Below are positions 51,400 through 64,000 of a DNA stretch of 64,000 bases, in pieces. Both the position numbers and the translations under genes were made by a program. The DNA is taken from assembly GCF_027596085.1 (NCBI RefSeq), contig NC_072470.1:5873287-5937286 (forward strand), in the 5' to 3' direction. The stretch's first letter is position 1; each line of letters opens with the position of its first letter. Under the pieces are notes generated by a model. That model worked only from the letters and a program-made list of their open reading frames with translations, had not been told where the DNA came from and made no database searches. This stretch comes from Anoplopoma fimbria (Eukaryota > Chordata > Actinopteri > Perciformes > Anoplopomatidae).

Positions 51400-54300
51400 A
51401 GGTCGGCCCTGTGTTTGTTTTCTCCTCCTCCTCCTCCTGTTCCCTCTATCTGTTCTAAACACCTGTGGAAAGCAGCTGGCGGGGTAGCAGGGTGCTCTGC
51501 GTCGCTCACGCAGGCAGAGGGTGGGAGGGGGGGATGGTTAAAACCCGCTGGGGTTACAGGGATGTTTCACACCATGACAACAGTCAAAGGACCCCCCGCT
51601 GCTGATGCAACTGCCCACCTGGGACACGGGAGGGAAAAAGGTGTTTGCATGTGTTAGTAGCTGTGTATTTGTCTGTTTTTCTGTGTTTGTGAGTGTGTGC
51701 AGTGGAGGAAGTGTATGCGTGAGTAGGTGAGATAGCTGCATCTGATTATGGAGTCCTCATGCAATATAAAAGAGGGTTTCATACCAAGAGATAGATGGGA
51801 TGTTGAAAATAGGGCAAAATGAGCATTCAAATAAAACTGTTATAGTCCGAATTGGAGTACAACATCTGTGCAATTTCTGTATTTGTTGAGGAGAATCATC
51901 AGGAAACATTATTCTTTCAATACATGAATATACAGCTGGAACCTATGCTGTAAAATCTGAATCACCCTGCTCGCTTTCGTGCATCAACGCGATGAGATTT
52001 CGACCTTCACAACAAGCCTACATTATCTGATGTGATATCGCTACCTCACCAGCACCATTAGAGTGCAGATTTAGCAATTGATTTCAGCGGAGCCAGCTCT
52101 TACAGACAACATGAGCCCAAAGCTGGTCTCTCCGGCAGGTAAATCAAAGGCTGTGGCTTGTTATCGGGTTTCATATGCAGCCTGAGGATCAGCGGTATGT
52201 AATGCAATAAAACAGGTGCTCAGCGGGAGAGCTCCGACGGTATTACTGCTGGTGCGCTGGGTCAGGCATAAGACTCACGGGCCCAGACGCATAACTTACT
52301 GGCATGTATGCATGTAATAATATAGACACTAAAAACACACAGACCCACGTTAATACACACACACACACGCGCACACACAGCAAGTCAATGCTATCATGTA
52401 TATACACACACGTGCCACTGATGCTTTTGATTTCCCTGCAAAAAAAATAAATATATTTAATTCATGAAGATTTTTTGGGACACAATCATGGCTACTCTTA
52501 TCACATCTTGCTGAAGAATTGCTCAATCCCCACTCCCCTGCCCGGCACGACAAATCCCCCCCGGCCGGAAATCCAATCCCGCCTCTGTGTGAACGGGGAG
52601 GCACCGTGACGGATGGCTTGTAAGCATCCCACCATGTTTCATCAAGCCTTCTCCTCTCTTTGTCAGGGCAGGAGACTGAAGACTTCCATGTGGCGCTTCA
52701 CCTTAGGGACGCCGCTGTGTTCAATAATTCAGTGGCTGTTGCTCCAGTCCTGTTGAGAGCGCTCATCAGTGACCGATGAACATCCCTAGTGTGCCGAGGC
52801 TCTGTCCCGGAAAAGATGCCCTTTTTTTTTCTCCTACAGGACAGTTGATGGTAAATTCAACTGCTAATCACCGTAGTTTAACCATTTGTTCTAGTTCGTT
52901 CTACTTTATCACCGTTAAGCCTCATCACAGCCACTGTTCACTAACAGGTGTGTGTCAGATTGGACCTATTTTCAGGACTGTGTGGACAGACTGCGCTTTT
53001 CTCTTTCTGTTTCATGAGTTATGTTTCACCTGTTTGACAACTTACACATTTACCATACTGCGTACTTTTCTGCTATTCACTGGCCAGGTTTGTCCTGAAA
53101 AAAAACGAGTTCATTCATCTTGTTTTTTTCATTGTTAAACTTCTAATTTATACTTTTATTTTCCGTTTTTGTGTTCTTATTTTTGGCTTCTCAGTCCCCT
53201 CTGAAGAAACTTTGAACTGCACTAACCTGTATGAAAGGTGCCATTCAAATTGAGTTTGATTGATTGGTTCATTGATCTTTAGTAAACTTCTACCGTTGGT
53301 TAAATCCCTGCATCGCTCTGACGAACCTCAATTTAGGCAGACGTCCTATCAGCCAAAATGAAAACACCTGTGCACGTGTGCAGTCCTCAGCTTTCATATC
53401 GCTGAGTGTGCCTGTCCCTTTAAGAGAATACAGACATAAAAGCAACAGCAGGTGTGCTCAAATAGAGCAAGCCCCCTTATAACACCTGTGCTTTTCCTAC
53501 TATGACTAAATGTCTGCCTGAATTATAAGTATGGTTTCACATTGGTGGCACTGAAGAGATAACCTTTATTTGTTTGCAAATGTGCAGTTTTGGTCCGGCA
53601 ACTAAAAAGGTAATGTCTCTCAGCCAGAGATCACTGATCAGCATGCCTGCCCTCAGAGGTTTTAGGTTTGAAAAGTTGCCAAGCCCAACCGTAAGCCAGA
53701 GTTCACCCCCCCGCCCCATCTCTTCTTCGCTCCGAAACCCCTGACGCCTGATTCTCAGAGCTGCAGGATTTGGTTTTGGTGGGAAAAGCTCTGGAGATGG
53801 GAAGGCATCAAAGCTGACAGACAGATGGAAGGAGACGAATGGAGAAGTGGCCGGGCAGACGGGCAGACGGGCAGCGAGACATCGAGGTTGACCAATTAAT
53901 CGTCACCGGTGAGGTTTGGGTCCTCTGGGCTTTTGGAGTATTTCAAAGAGAGTTGGAGGTTAATGTGTATCTGTGGAGAACACAACAGATAACACCTCCT
54001 CCACTGGGTATATGCTGAAAATCAATGCTTTGCTTGGCTCACCTCACTTTCTTTTTTTCCCTAAATTCGCTTTGGCTGGCAAGGTGGTCGACATTTTTTT
54101 TTTTTTTTTTAGTAAAGCTGCCAGAAAAGTTTGCTGTACATTACACCTTACTCCCACAGCAGTGATATTGAACATGCAGTACATTTGGGATGGGAATTGC
54201 TGGCCGCTTTGAGTTATATATATTTTATAAGTCTAGTGGGTCGTGTCTCGTTTCCCCAAGTCTTCAAAACGGCCACAGTGGGAATAATGTTAATTCTTAA

Positions 54301-56140
54301 TCATCATGTATTTCTTTCTCTCTGCACATACACCCATTTCACGGTCTTATAGCTACAAGGATTCTTTCCCATTCTTCCACGATCCTGTGGGGAATTTACA
54401 GCCATAACTTCCTCCTCTGCCACATTTATGTGCCATCCCTTTAACAAGGCCAGTGGCCAGGGAAACAGCCAGCGAGGGAACCTGGCAGGAGTCCTGGGTG
54501 ACATGTTGGCTGGTCTGTTTTCAGGCATCGTTACCAGAAGAGGGGAGGGGAGACGGAGAATAAGGAAGAAGGGAGGCAATAAGACATAAAGGAGCTGGGG
54601 GGGAGAATGCTGGAAACAAGGGGAGAAGTCTCTGGAATGACCATAATTTCAAAGGTACTAACAAACCAGGTGTGAGACCGGCATTAATCACCCTAATGAA
54701 CAACGCATCATTAATACTTGGATTCAAATCATAGCCCAATGCAATAAATGTCCACTTTAACAAGAAAGAATAACTATCAGTAAGAACAAATTGGGATTTG
54801 AGATATTTCACAGCCCAAGCAGATTATTTAACTTGCTAAATAAAATAAGACATCACATACAAAAATAACTTGATTAGAAGATTTCTGCCGCGTTCACACA
54901 CTTAATAATTAATAAATAAATCATTTGCAGTTACTTCATCATTTTTTCCTTATTCTGTAACTTAGAAAGCGAAAAAGAAGCACCTTATTGCTATCCAATT
55001 AAAACCATGTAACTCTGAATGTTTCTTATACCTTTTCCATATTGGAAGTCTAGTAAATATATTATAAAAGTCCAATGATCTTACACTCTTACACTGATTA
55101 TTTAAAGAAATGTTTGGAGATACATTGTTTTCACTGGAAAGCATTGAGGACCGGAGCCATGTGATGCTGCTGCTGCAACGCCTGAGCGGCCGAACCACGC
55201 TCTTACACTGGTAGTCAAATAACAGGCTTTGTTTTCACATTACTGGCCAGAAAAAAGGGGTTGCGACCCATGTCAGGCATTTGAACCGAACAATACGAGA
55301 ACAACTGCACATGCATGATAACCATTTTCCCCGCTTTGTTCGTTCTAAGCTGCCAATCTCCCTCAGTAGATCTATAGGAGACACATAAATCATATACAGC
55401 GCGTACATACACACTTGGGCTGGGGCTCTTTTTCCTCCCCAAGTCCAGCCATGTTTTCTCAGTAGAGAACAGAGAGGAAACAGCATGATCTAAATAGCTC
55501 ATTAACTTTTGATGACTGGGTCCTTTGGCTGTAGATCTTGAAAGCAAACGGGAGCCAGACTCCTTATGGCTATTGATTTTTCAACACCCCCCCCCCTGCA
55601 CGTCCCGAGGAGGGCTACTAGGGACTCCAAATTATTCATGCCAAGGTCCGTGCATTTGTTAATGACTGATTGGGACAGCGTGTGTCCTGCTCTGTTTGGA
55701 AAAGCACAAACCACATAATTGTTACAACACCTCTAACGGCTGAAACATATCATTGGTAAGATCACACTCAAGGTGAAAAAACCAATAAGAGCCCAGTACA
55801 ACTAGGAATATTGATCTTGTTGTAGCATAAAACATTGGTATTAGATTTGGTCCAGTGGTTGCCATGACCCCTTAAAATGAAGCAACTTGTACATATATCA
55901 GTGATTGTTAGAAATTGGATCGGCCTGAAATGGTAAAACTGTTGTCATTTGGTCGGGCAAGCATGAGACTGCACTGTCAGTTAAGTCCCAGTCTTTTGTT
56001 ATTCACTGATGCAAAACACCTGGAGAGGCTAGCTAGAAGAGCAACAGTAGAGATGCTGCTCCTGAAAGCATGAATCATTTCATTTGTTGTTATGGGCTGC
56101 GTAACAATTTTGAAACTTTTCCATCCACCCTTTTACCCAG
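51400..56140. other. intergenic DNA between the X-box module and the candidate exon
   Basis: No gene supported. Mostly unique sequence with short CA runs (about 52357-52379), a possible retroposon tail at 53205-53275, and AT-rich DNA at 54700-55080. If a plus-strand transcript links 51391 to 56141, this is its intron. Confidence 0.4.
53205..53275 (+). repeat. possible retroposon 3' tail
   Basis: GTATGAAAGGTGCCATTCAA ATTGAGTTTGATTGATTGG resembles the 3' tail of fish LINE/SINE-type retroposons (AAAGGTGCTATATAAATAAA followed by a TTGATTGA repeat). No reverse transcriptase frame is present upstream. Confidence 0.35.
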
Positions 56141-56240
56141 ACAAGAGAGACTAACCTGGAGATTCCTACCTGCCAGAATGGCTACTATCACCGACAGTCT
56201 CAAACCCGGGCACCACGAGGGTCCAGTCCTGCAGGAACAG
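56141..56240 (+). CDS. candidate coding exon with start codon, gene unknown
   Basis: A 100-bp block with a pyrimidine-rich acceptor (CCACCCTTTTACCCAG, ending 56140) and a donor matching the consensus (CAG|GTGAGT at 56240/56241). ATG at 56178 has A at position -2 and G at +4 (CCAGAATGG). The 21 codons to the donor read MATITDSLKPGHHEGPVLQE plus Gln, ending in phase 0. I do not recognise the protein, and no following exon is found; splicing to the AG before 56803 would hit a stop after six codons. The preceding exon could be the block ending CATCAG|GTAAGA at 51391. A chance combination of sites cannot be excluded. Confidence 0.35.
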
Positions 56241-56689
56241 GTGAGTCAACATAACACACACACTCGAGGCGGACAAAACAAACGTCAAATTTTCAATGTG
56301 CAGGGTCAGACTCTTAAGGCCTTTACACATCCAGGGGTCTGAAAATGCTCAATACTCTTGAATATTGTATGTATAGGGCTTTTATTGTGAAAGGCACCTG
56401 GTCTGGTCTGCGTTGCCTTTGTCCAGGTTGAAAGGAGTAATAAAGTTTGCCGTCTTTGTTCAGACTAAGGAGCCTCTTTGTTGCCATTTCTTAAAAATAG
56501 CAGTGACTCAATTCGTACCATATGTTGTGATTGGTTGATGCCTTTATTCAGCAGTGTGAAAGCTCAGAAGAATGAACATTGTTCCGAAAAAAATATTTGG
56601 GTTCTGTATGAAAGTATTCATGACAATAACAACAGTTGCAAAAATGATATTGTTGCAGCAAGATCTGAAAAAGTTTTTTTATTTTCTGT

Positions 56690-56755
56690 AATCATCTTGC
56701 GGCCCTGTTGAGGGGTCCCGACCCCCGTGTTGAGAACCAGTGAACCGCTCGTGCA
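56690..56755. repeat. possible repeat fragment (GACCCCCGTGTTGAGAACCA type)
   Basis: GGGGTCCCGACCCCCGTGTT then GAGAACCAGTG resembles the GACCCCCAGTTTGAGAACCACTG signature found in interspersed elements of fish. Short and diverged, so tentative. Confidence 0.3.
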
Positions 56756-59700
56756 GATGTAACTACAGTTTTATTTCATTTATTGCATTTGACTTTTTGC
56801 AGGTCCAGATCTTAGACCTTTAGTCCAAGCTGGCTGGCACGGTAAGCCCCAGCAGACCCAGCCTGGACCATTTGCATTGGAGAGGTGGGGGGGCTAATGC
56901 TTTTGTTGGAATACCAAACGGAAGTGGTGTATGTAAATTTGGATTAAGCAGACAAGGTCCCTGTCAGCTTCAATAAGTATTGTTGCCATTGTGTGTGAGT
57001 GTGTGTGTGTGTGTGCATCTGTTTGTGTGTGTCAGCCGACGGCTATATGCTAAAGAAATGCATATAAATGAGCTCTTAACCTGCAACTACCACTTCAAAC
57101 TGTGTGTTTCTCATAGCGGACACTGAAGTGTGTGTGTGTGTGTGTGTTGTGTTTGTGCACGTGTGTGCTCCGTGAACACATACGCCTGAGGGTAAAACCA
57201 ATCCGCACTTTCAAATCACACCTTGAACTGCTTGATGACTGCCAGCCGACGGGCTCCGTGTCCGAGGATGATAGTGCCGCTCTGCGACTCAACCTATATC
57301 TGGCGTCGCGTTCCCGGCGTCACGTTCCACGCTGCGCCAGGGGAGAAAGAGCGAGGGACGGAAGGGAAAGCGCTGATAAGGCGCCGAGCCAGTCGTGTAG
57401 AGGGGTCAGTGCGGCGGGGAGATAGGGGCCAGCTACATGGCAAGAAAGGAAGCCAAGCGTGACCACTTTCTTCACTCCTTCACTCATCCGCCTTCCCTTC
57501 TCTTCCCCGTCCCTCCGCCCCTCCGGTCATCCTCAATATGTTCTTGTTATCTCTGCGCTGCGTCTGTGTGGCTGCGCGTGTATCTCTGCCCGCATTTGTG
57601 ATCGTATTTGTGTATGAATGGCTCGCACGGCGGCCTGCAATTTTTTGTCGCGCCCGTGTTCACCTAAACACAATTTCAGCCACGATTGAGGTCTGCAACG
57701 GCGAGCACAGCGGCGTCTTTTTCAGCATGAACAAAAAAAGTAAGGATGAGACGAGGTAAAGCCCCTGCATCGATTTTATACCCACTCCTCGGCTGCAGCC
57801 GTCCTTGAATATAAATGACGGTGTTTCAACCCACTCTTCTCTGCAAGGCTCCCAGAATTCTTTATGGCTATCATAGGGAGGATCTCCCTCATTTTCTAAG
57901 CTTTCCCAATCCTGCTCCTCTCATATCCCCACAGCAACCGCGGGATAGACCTCGACATCTGCCTCATCACCGAAACTCATTTTGACGCTCAAGAGGGAGG
58001 CAAACTAAGAGAGAATTTGATCTCCGCGAGTCTCTGGGAGCGAGTTCTCTAATCTTCCTCCCCCCCAATCCGGTGGGGCAGGGACACTTACTGTACAACT
58101 CACTCATCTCCAGTGGCGGCTTTGATTCTCCCCTCTCCTCTCTGCTGATTTCGCATAATCACACAGTAATGAGGTTGGCTGCGGCGTGCGCTGGCGTGGC
58201 CCCGCTGGCGCGGCTAGCTCCTGCCTGCATGTTAAGGAGGCGAGGCAAGGAGGTTTTAGTTCGGAGGAGGAGTTGGAGGGGAGAAAAAGGTCTGGACCAC
58301 CACCACCACCACCACCACTACTTTGCGAGCGCATTTGTTAGAAACACAATTACACAGGCGCACAGAAGCATACCGGGCCCCGCAATGATTTCTCCATTCT
58401 CCAGCCGGTGGAGCGGCTAATTTCCTTAGCAGCTAAGTACTTATAGATTGCTCTGTAACAGAAGCTTGCGACAACGGAGGCGAGACCGACGGGCGCGAGG
58501 GCCACGTATCGCATGATTGTTTCTGCCTCATATCTGCCATAAAGTGAAGCTTGTTCTCATGCAGGGACCACGGTACGGTGCTCCACACTCAGCGGGTCAA
58601 CATTCAGGCCGGGGGGGGGGTCTGTTACAGAAATACAGGAGATGTTATTATACGGGTTTATTCCTTCTGTACTTTCTACTGAAAGGATACCAGCATGTTA
58701 TTCTGTATTTTTCTTATTGTTAATAAGAAAATGTGTTTGTTCATTTCCTCAAAACGTTCCAATGTCCCTCTCCTGTCTATGGCTCTCACTCGCAAGCCCA
58801 TTCATTCTTACCATAGATGTTAATCTTTGGAAAAAAGATATCACTTTTTTTAACCAATCAAAGCATATCCCGCTCAGTCATTTCCTAAAACAGCTGGGCA
58901 CTGCAGTTTTCAGCAAATGTTACTCAAACAGGAGAAGAATTGTGCATTTGTTGGGGGACTATTTTCAGCTGGGGATTAATACACATTTTGTGCTCTAGTG
59001 AGTATTAACAGCAGCCTTCATTTAGAGGACTTTATTCCGGAAAGCTGCGTGTGCATTTTAGGGAAACACACTCATGTATTTAACGACCGATTGGAGTGAC
59101 GCCTTACGCATGATATTATATCCCTTATTATATTATAGGAAGTCTCAAGGTAGCTTATAAGCGAGTATTACCTTTATGTCAGCATCTATTTAGTCCGTGT
59201 CCTATTTTCCACATAAAGTCTCTCTAATTTCATCAAGTTTACTTCAGAAGCAGCCAGATCAGTGAGAGTAGCCGCGTAGGAGTCTGTGCAGGCGTGTGGG
59301 TTCTGTGTGCATATCCCATAACATCACAAGTGCCAGGCGCCCCGCTGAGAGTGGACACGAGGTGACGGAGCGCCGCGAGCTACTGTGAAACGCCGCGGGG
59401 GGCTTCGTTTACCCATCATGCAGCGAGGCATCGGCAGTCGTGTCATTAACCCGTTACGTGTGGCTGCGTCTCACATCGAGCTGCATATCATTTCGGCCTC
59501 TATAGACGCTGTAGATGTACCAATTTATTGCAATGGTTTACTGCAATTCTTGAGATTCTTGCGAAAACATAGATGAAACTATTCATTTAAAGTATCAGAA
59601 TTGGAGTTGGGCCAATTTTATATTTGCAGTTGGTCTTTTTTAGTCAGTCTGTTTCACCCAAAGTAAGTTTTTGTTATTGTTAGTTTGTCTCGGTTTGACA

Positions 59701-60298
59701 AAGTTTGACAGTCATGAAGGCGTTCCCACACCACACATTTAATTTTATGTTCATATTTCTCAAAGTTTTATTGGCTGCATCTTAAAGTATGTCAGTTATT
59801 TTTGAAACTTTCAAACAGCACTATTGGTATCTGCTCAAAAAAAAAAAGAAATCCAGTAAGTATCTAATCAAAATGCATTTTTTTTTTTATAGATCAATAT
59901 AAAAGTATTATAGGCAATTAGCTGAGATTAATACATTATCATGACTGATGTATCCAGCCTTCATCACTGTCACAATCCACCAAATGTTTCTTTGCATCAT
60001 TTCCTTCTCACAAATAAGCTGTAACTGGCAGTTTTAATTGAAAATGCTCAACATCCATCTGTTTTCTGCAGTTCTCGGGCTGTTTGGAGAAACATATTGG
60101 GATGATTTTTGAATGAAATATGCTATTTGCAATAAAAAGTAAAAGCTTGACTGACTTGACTGCTCTAAGAGGATTTATAAACTCCCACCCAACACACACA
60201 CACACCCACACACACCCACACACACACACGCAGATCAACCTACCCCACTGACCTGCTTTCTGAATACAGCAGATGTACATGATGTTCCCTCTTTCCAC

Positions 60299-60299
<1 letters not shown>

Positions 60300-60381
<82 letters not shown>
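60300..60381. repeat. (CA)40 microsatellite
   Basis: First long array of a five-array cluster between about 60190 and 60925; a shorter imperfect CA run with CCCA units lies at 60191-60230. Confidence 0.97.
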
Positions 60382-60384
<3 letters not shown>

Positions 60385-60498
60385 GGGGTGAAGAGCGGAG
60401 AGGCCTTGTTGGTGCTCATCACACACACTTGACAGAAGCAGTGCTCTTGGCAAGCACGAGCTACATGATATATGAAGATGGCCACTTTGAGCCCACCA

Positions 60499-60499
<1 letters not shown>

Positions 60500-60542
<43 letters not shown>
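60500..60542. repeat. (CA)21 microsatellite
   Basis: Same orientation as the array at 60300. Confidence 0.97.
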
Positions 60543-60545
<3 letters not shown>

Positions 60546-60681
60546 TCATCAGCCCCCTGCCCTCCAACCAGCTCTTGAGACACTGATGGTGACATATATG
60601 GAACACATGCAGACTGAAGCTTCTTAAATATTCATGTCTTGTCCGTGTGCCTGTACATCGCCGTGTGCATCACAGACAGCA

Positions 60682-60790
<109 letters not shown>

Positions 60791-60839
60791 CATGTGTGTG
60801 TGACAGATGTTTGCAGCCATACATTTGTGTGACAGATGT

Positions 60840-60841
<2 letters not shown>

Positions 60842-60923
<82 letters not shown>
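60842..60923. repeat. (TG)41 microsatellite
   Basis: Last array of the cluster, separated from the previous one by about 50 bp holding GTGTGACAGATGT-type sequence twice, as if a unit had been duplicated. Confidence 0.97.
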
Positions 60924-60925
<2 letters not shown>

Positions 60926-61414
60926 TGGCTGCATATTGGTAGGTTTCCTTTCTGTCTCATCTCAACTGTAGAGATTTTAATTTGATCATGCAAACTCTTA
61001 TATTCCAATAGCCGGCATTTTGAACCCATATCACATGTGCTGAAGATCCTCACAAAAAGATCATATTAGCAGAAACTGTTTCTCAACAATGACATCAATT
61101 GTGAAGTTTTCAGACAATGCCAAATATATAATACACACATATATCATTTTTTATCTTACTTTACCTTAACCTGGATAGTCTTTGGAAATCTGAATCTTCT
61201 ATCTATTACTCAATACTACTGTTGCCGATACAAATACACAACTTTCAAGTTTTCTTAAAAAGTCAGTATCAGTATTGTGAGTGAAGAATTGTTGCCTTGG
61301 AAAATGACATGATTTCAATCTTGACATAAGATGTATTCGAAACAGGGCGGCATGACCAAAACAAAGCCTTTCTGGACCCAATATGATACAAGAGTTCTGC
61401 AGTTCGGTATCCTT

Positions 61415-61755
61415 TTAAGGTGTAATATGTTGGATTTGGCGGCATCTAGAGGTGTAGTTGCAGATTGCAACTGACTGAAACATTTCCTGTGTGACAAGTT
61501 TGTCGAAGAACGAATGTGGCTGAGACAACAAATGCAAATAGCCCTATCTAGAGCCAGCATTTGGTTTGCGGGTTCTGGTTTTCTGTAGAAACTCGGCGGT
61601 GCAACAAGGCGGACCTGCTCCGTATGTAGATATAACCTATCGAAAACAAAACTATTCTTATTTTCAGGCGATTATACTGGCCTGAAAACATACTTATTAA
61701 TATTATCTTCTATTTCCACTTATTTTTCCCCCCTTAACACACACTGGCCCTTTAA
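61415..61755. mobile_element. decayed non-autonomous teleost repeat
   Basis: Starts near AAGGTGTAATATGTTGGATT, has TGTAGTTGCAGATTGCAACT and GTAGAAACTCGGCGGTGCAA in the middle, and ends TTATTAATATTATCTTC...ACACACTGGCCCTTTAA. This arrangement matches a repeat I recall from many teleosts, in which TTAAAGGGNCAGTGTGT-type sequence forms the ends. Non-coding. Confidence 0.55.
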
Positions 61756-64000
61756 GGCATTCTTAAAACCTGCTGCCTGACACTTGAGACTGGGGGATAG
61801 GGTACTAAAACCTTTAATCTACAAAAAGCAGCAGAGAAGCAACAATCGAAACAAGATGAAGAAGATAAAGAGGAAAAACGTAAAGGTATTAAACCACACC
61901 ATACATTAAAGAAATGGTACCTTTTCAGTCCTTAGAGTGTCCCTGAAGGGTGTGTATGGGCCGATATATATATCCACACAATTTCCAGCCCTCTCGAGGG
62001 AAACACCGGGTGTTGCGGCTCGAACCACTGCCACAGTGACCCATCTCTGTTTTGAGAGCATCTTACAGGCTTCTAGTGTTATTAACATTGTTGTGTTTGT
62101 GGCTTTGGATATAAATAACCCCAACGCAACTCTCAAAATGACCTCTGCGTCCATCCGGGTCTTGACGAGACGGCGTTTTTAATGAAAGCCCCTCACCCTG
62201 AAGGTCCATCTCAACGCTGTAATGTATGGTCGAGTGTCTGGGCCTATTTGCCGTTATAACACTTGAATCTAATCAAAGGATAGGCCACTTTTAGAGTGTT
62301 TGGAGAAACCACTTGTGCCCACAGGCAATCAACACCTCATCAGAGGCCCCCCTCTCGTGTGGAGAGAAGGGGCCACGAGGCCCAGCAGTGAAGAGCACAA
62401 TTTTACCTCCTTGTCTTTTCTCCTCCTTTCTTCTTTTTCGCTGCGCCCTTTGTTGTGTTGCTCCTCACTTTATCGTTCGGTTTCTCGATTTTATTCAGAC
62501 TTATTTTGTGAGATAGATGCAAGAAAAAAACCAACACCAAAGAGGTGCACACATCCCCACACTAACTGGACGTTTATCAATTTCCTAATTGTATTTGTCA
62601 TGAAGCCAAGATTAGATGTCCGCAGCCAACGGTGCTCATCAGGAGCGAATGAAATGCTTCTTTACTTGCATTTCTTTGCATTTAAGTGGGATCACAGCAC
62701 AAGAAATAGGGTTTTCTGCTTGTGTGGTTTGAAAAGAAAAATGATAGCAACATAGAATACGACAGCAGAAAAGGGTCACATGTTTATGGTTGACATGCGG
62801 AGTGTGCAGCCCGTGATTTTGGGGCGTAAAGTGGCAATATGAGGTCTGAAAGAAAGCGACATACACCGTTGGTGCAGGTACAGGCTCCACCATTGTGATA
62901 TGAACACTTAGTGTGAGCTCTACGGGGAGAAATACTGTACAACCCTGGGCCCAGACTTAGATTCACTTCACGTCTGCAGAGGGAATTATCTACGCTTTCC
63001 CCATTGTCACCCAGCAGCAGTGCATATCTCCACCCGGGTGCATTGATCTGCCTCTGAGACATAACAGAGGAAACGTATGATGTCTGTTCTCCGCGAATAC
63101 TCATCCACCTGTTTCCCCCCGCGATTCCCGTCAAGAGAGACAGACAGAGAGACAGAGGTAAGAGCGGGAAGAAAGGAGACGTAATACACACAGACAGAGA
63201 CACACTAATGATGTTGTCAGACAGCCTTCTAGTCTTTGAACACACTCCCAGTTGTGTTTGCGGGTGCGCCTCTGCTTACACACATGTGGACTAACACATC
63301 ATTGTATTAGACAGGCACTCCATCACTGTCAAGTGGCAAATTTGGGGGGAGAGGCAGCTTCCTGCAGTTGCAACAAATCTCAAAAAGCCCTTTTGTGTCT
63401 GTCAGTCGAGGACTCTTTCATTTTGACGGCAGAGAGAACCAACAACATCAGACTCAACGGCGTTCCTTTTCATCTTGCCGGGATTAAAGGAAGACAAACA
63501 AACCGGTTATGTTCTCCTCCGTCACATGGTTCGATTTTTTTTTTTTTTTTTTACCGGCGCCACGTGGAGACGCAATATGACCTGCTATTTGGATCAAGTG
63601 GGATTATGTGGCTGGATTTAGCATCTAAAGAGGCGTTTAGTGGTCATTACAGAGAGTCACCTAGTGTCATATCACCATTGTTGCGTGTTTCAATCACACA
63701 CGCTATTCTAAGTGTGGGAGATTTCTAGCATTAGTATAATCAAAACACACACACATGCTGCATAAACCGCATTTTCCTATGACACTGTGTCAGTAAGCAG
63801 CCAACTTTGCACCTACATGCTCCCAGTAATGTTATTCATGGCCTCCCTGACTGACACATTAATCAAAAGCACAATCTACTGTGATCCCACATGATCAAGT
63901 GTACGGCTCTTTGTGTCAAAAGCCCCGACCGCCTGATGTAGATTGTGTAGTTTAATAGTTGCGCTGAGGACGGGGACAAGTAAACACAATCCCTCATAAT

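Noticed and set aside
56803..56821. Next exon after the candidate exon at 56141
   Set aside because: The AG at the end of TTTTTGCAG is a fair acceptor, but joined in phase 0 it reads six codons and then a stop, so it does not support a longer protein.
57132..57462. Coding exon in the CpG-richer block (frames of 97 and 79 residues)
   Set aside because: Two overlapping frames are equally open, no domain is recognised, and the 97-residue frame begins inside a TG repeat. Left as intergenic.

Overview
The window looks like nuclear DNA from a ray-finned fish, most likely a spiny-rayed teleost. The reasons are widely spaced exons with GT-AG introns, very dense (CA)n/(GT)n microsatellites, and several dispersed repeats that I recognise from memory as common in teleost genomes, plus Tc1-type transposon ends. 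No bacterial or organellar gene organisation is present, and most open reading frames are translations of simple repeats (CVCVCV, HTHTHT).

One protein-coding gene can be assembled completely: klf7 (Krueppel-like factor 7) on the minus strand. Exon 1 coding is 35647-35748, exon 2 is 15323-15950, exon 3 is 8206-8329 and exon 4 coding is 4437-4488. The coding lengths (102+628+124+52 = 906 nt) give 301 residues plus a stop, with every junction in frame and every intron GT-AG. The protein has the KLF6/KLF7 N-terminal block, a Ser/Thr-Pro block and three C2H2 fingers ending in KRHI, which separates KLF7 from KLF6 (KRHL). Introns are about 3.7, 7.0 and 19.7 kb. A GC box and an inverted CCAAT box lie about 350 bp upstream of the start codon. 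Bases 1-4436 are probably a long 3' UTR and/or downstream flank.

Layout: 1-4436 presumed 3' UTR/flank; 4437-35748 klf7 coding exons and introns, with microsatellites and decayed transposons; 35749-36200 5' UTR and promoter; 36200-64000 upstream intergenic DNA. The upstream part contains no gene I recognise. It does hold one well-formed candidate exon on the plus strand (56141-56240, with an ATG in good context) and a possible promoter-like module near 51238-51291.

The most interesting non-coding signal is a set of X-box motifs of the kind bound by RFX factors (GTTGCCTAGCAAC and close variants). Three lie within 430 bp of klf7 intron 2, and two of these have a CCAAT box 30-32 nt away. A fourth upstream copy at 51277 has a CCAAT box 34 nt away with a CRE-like site between. 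I found no convincing previously undescribed multi-gene system.
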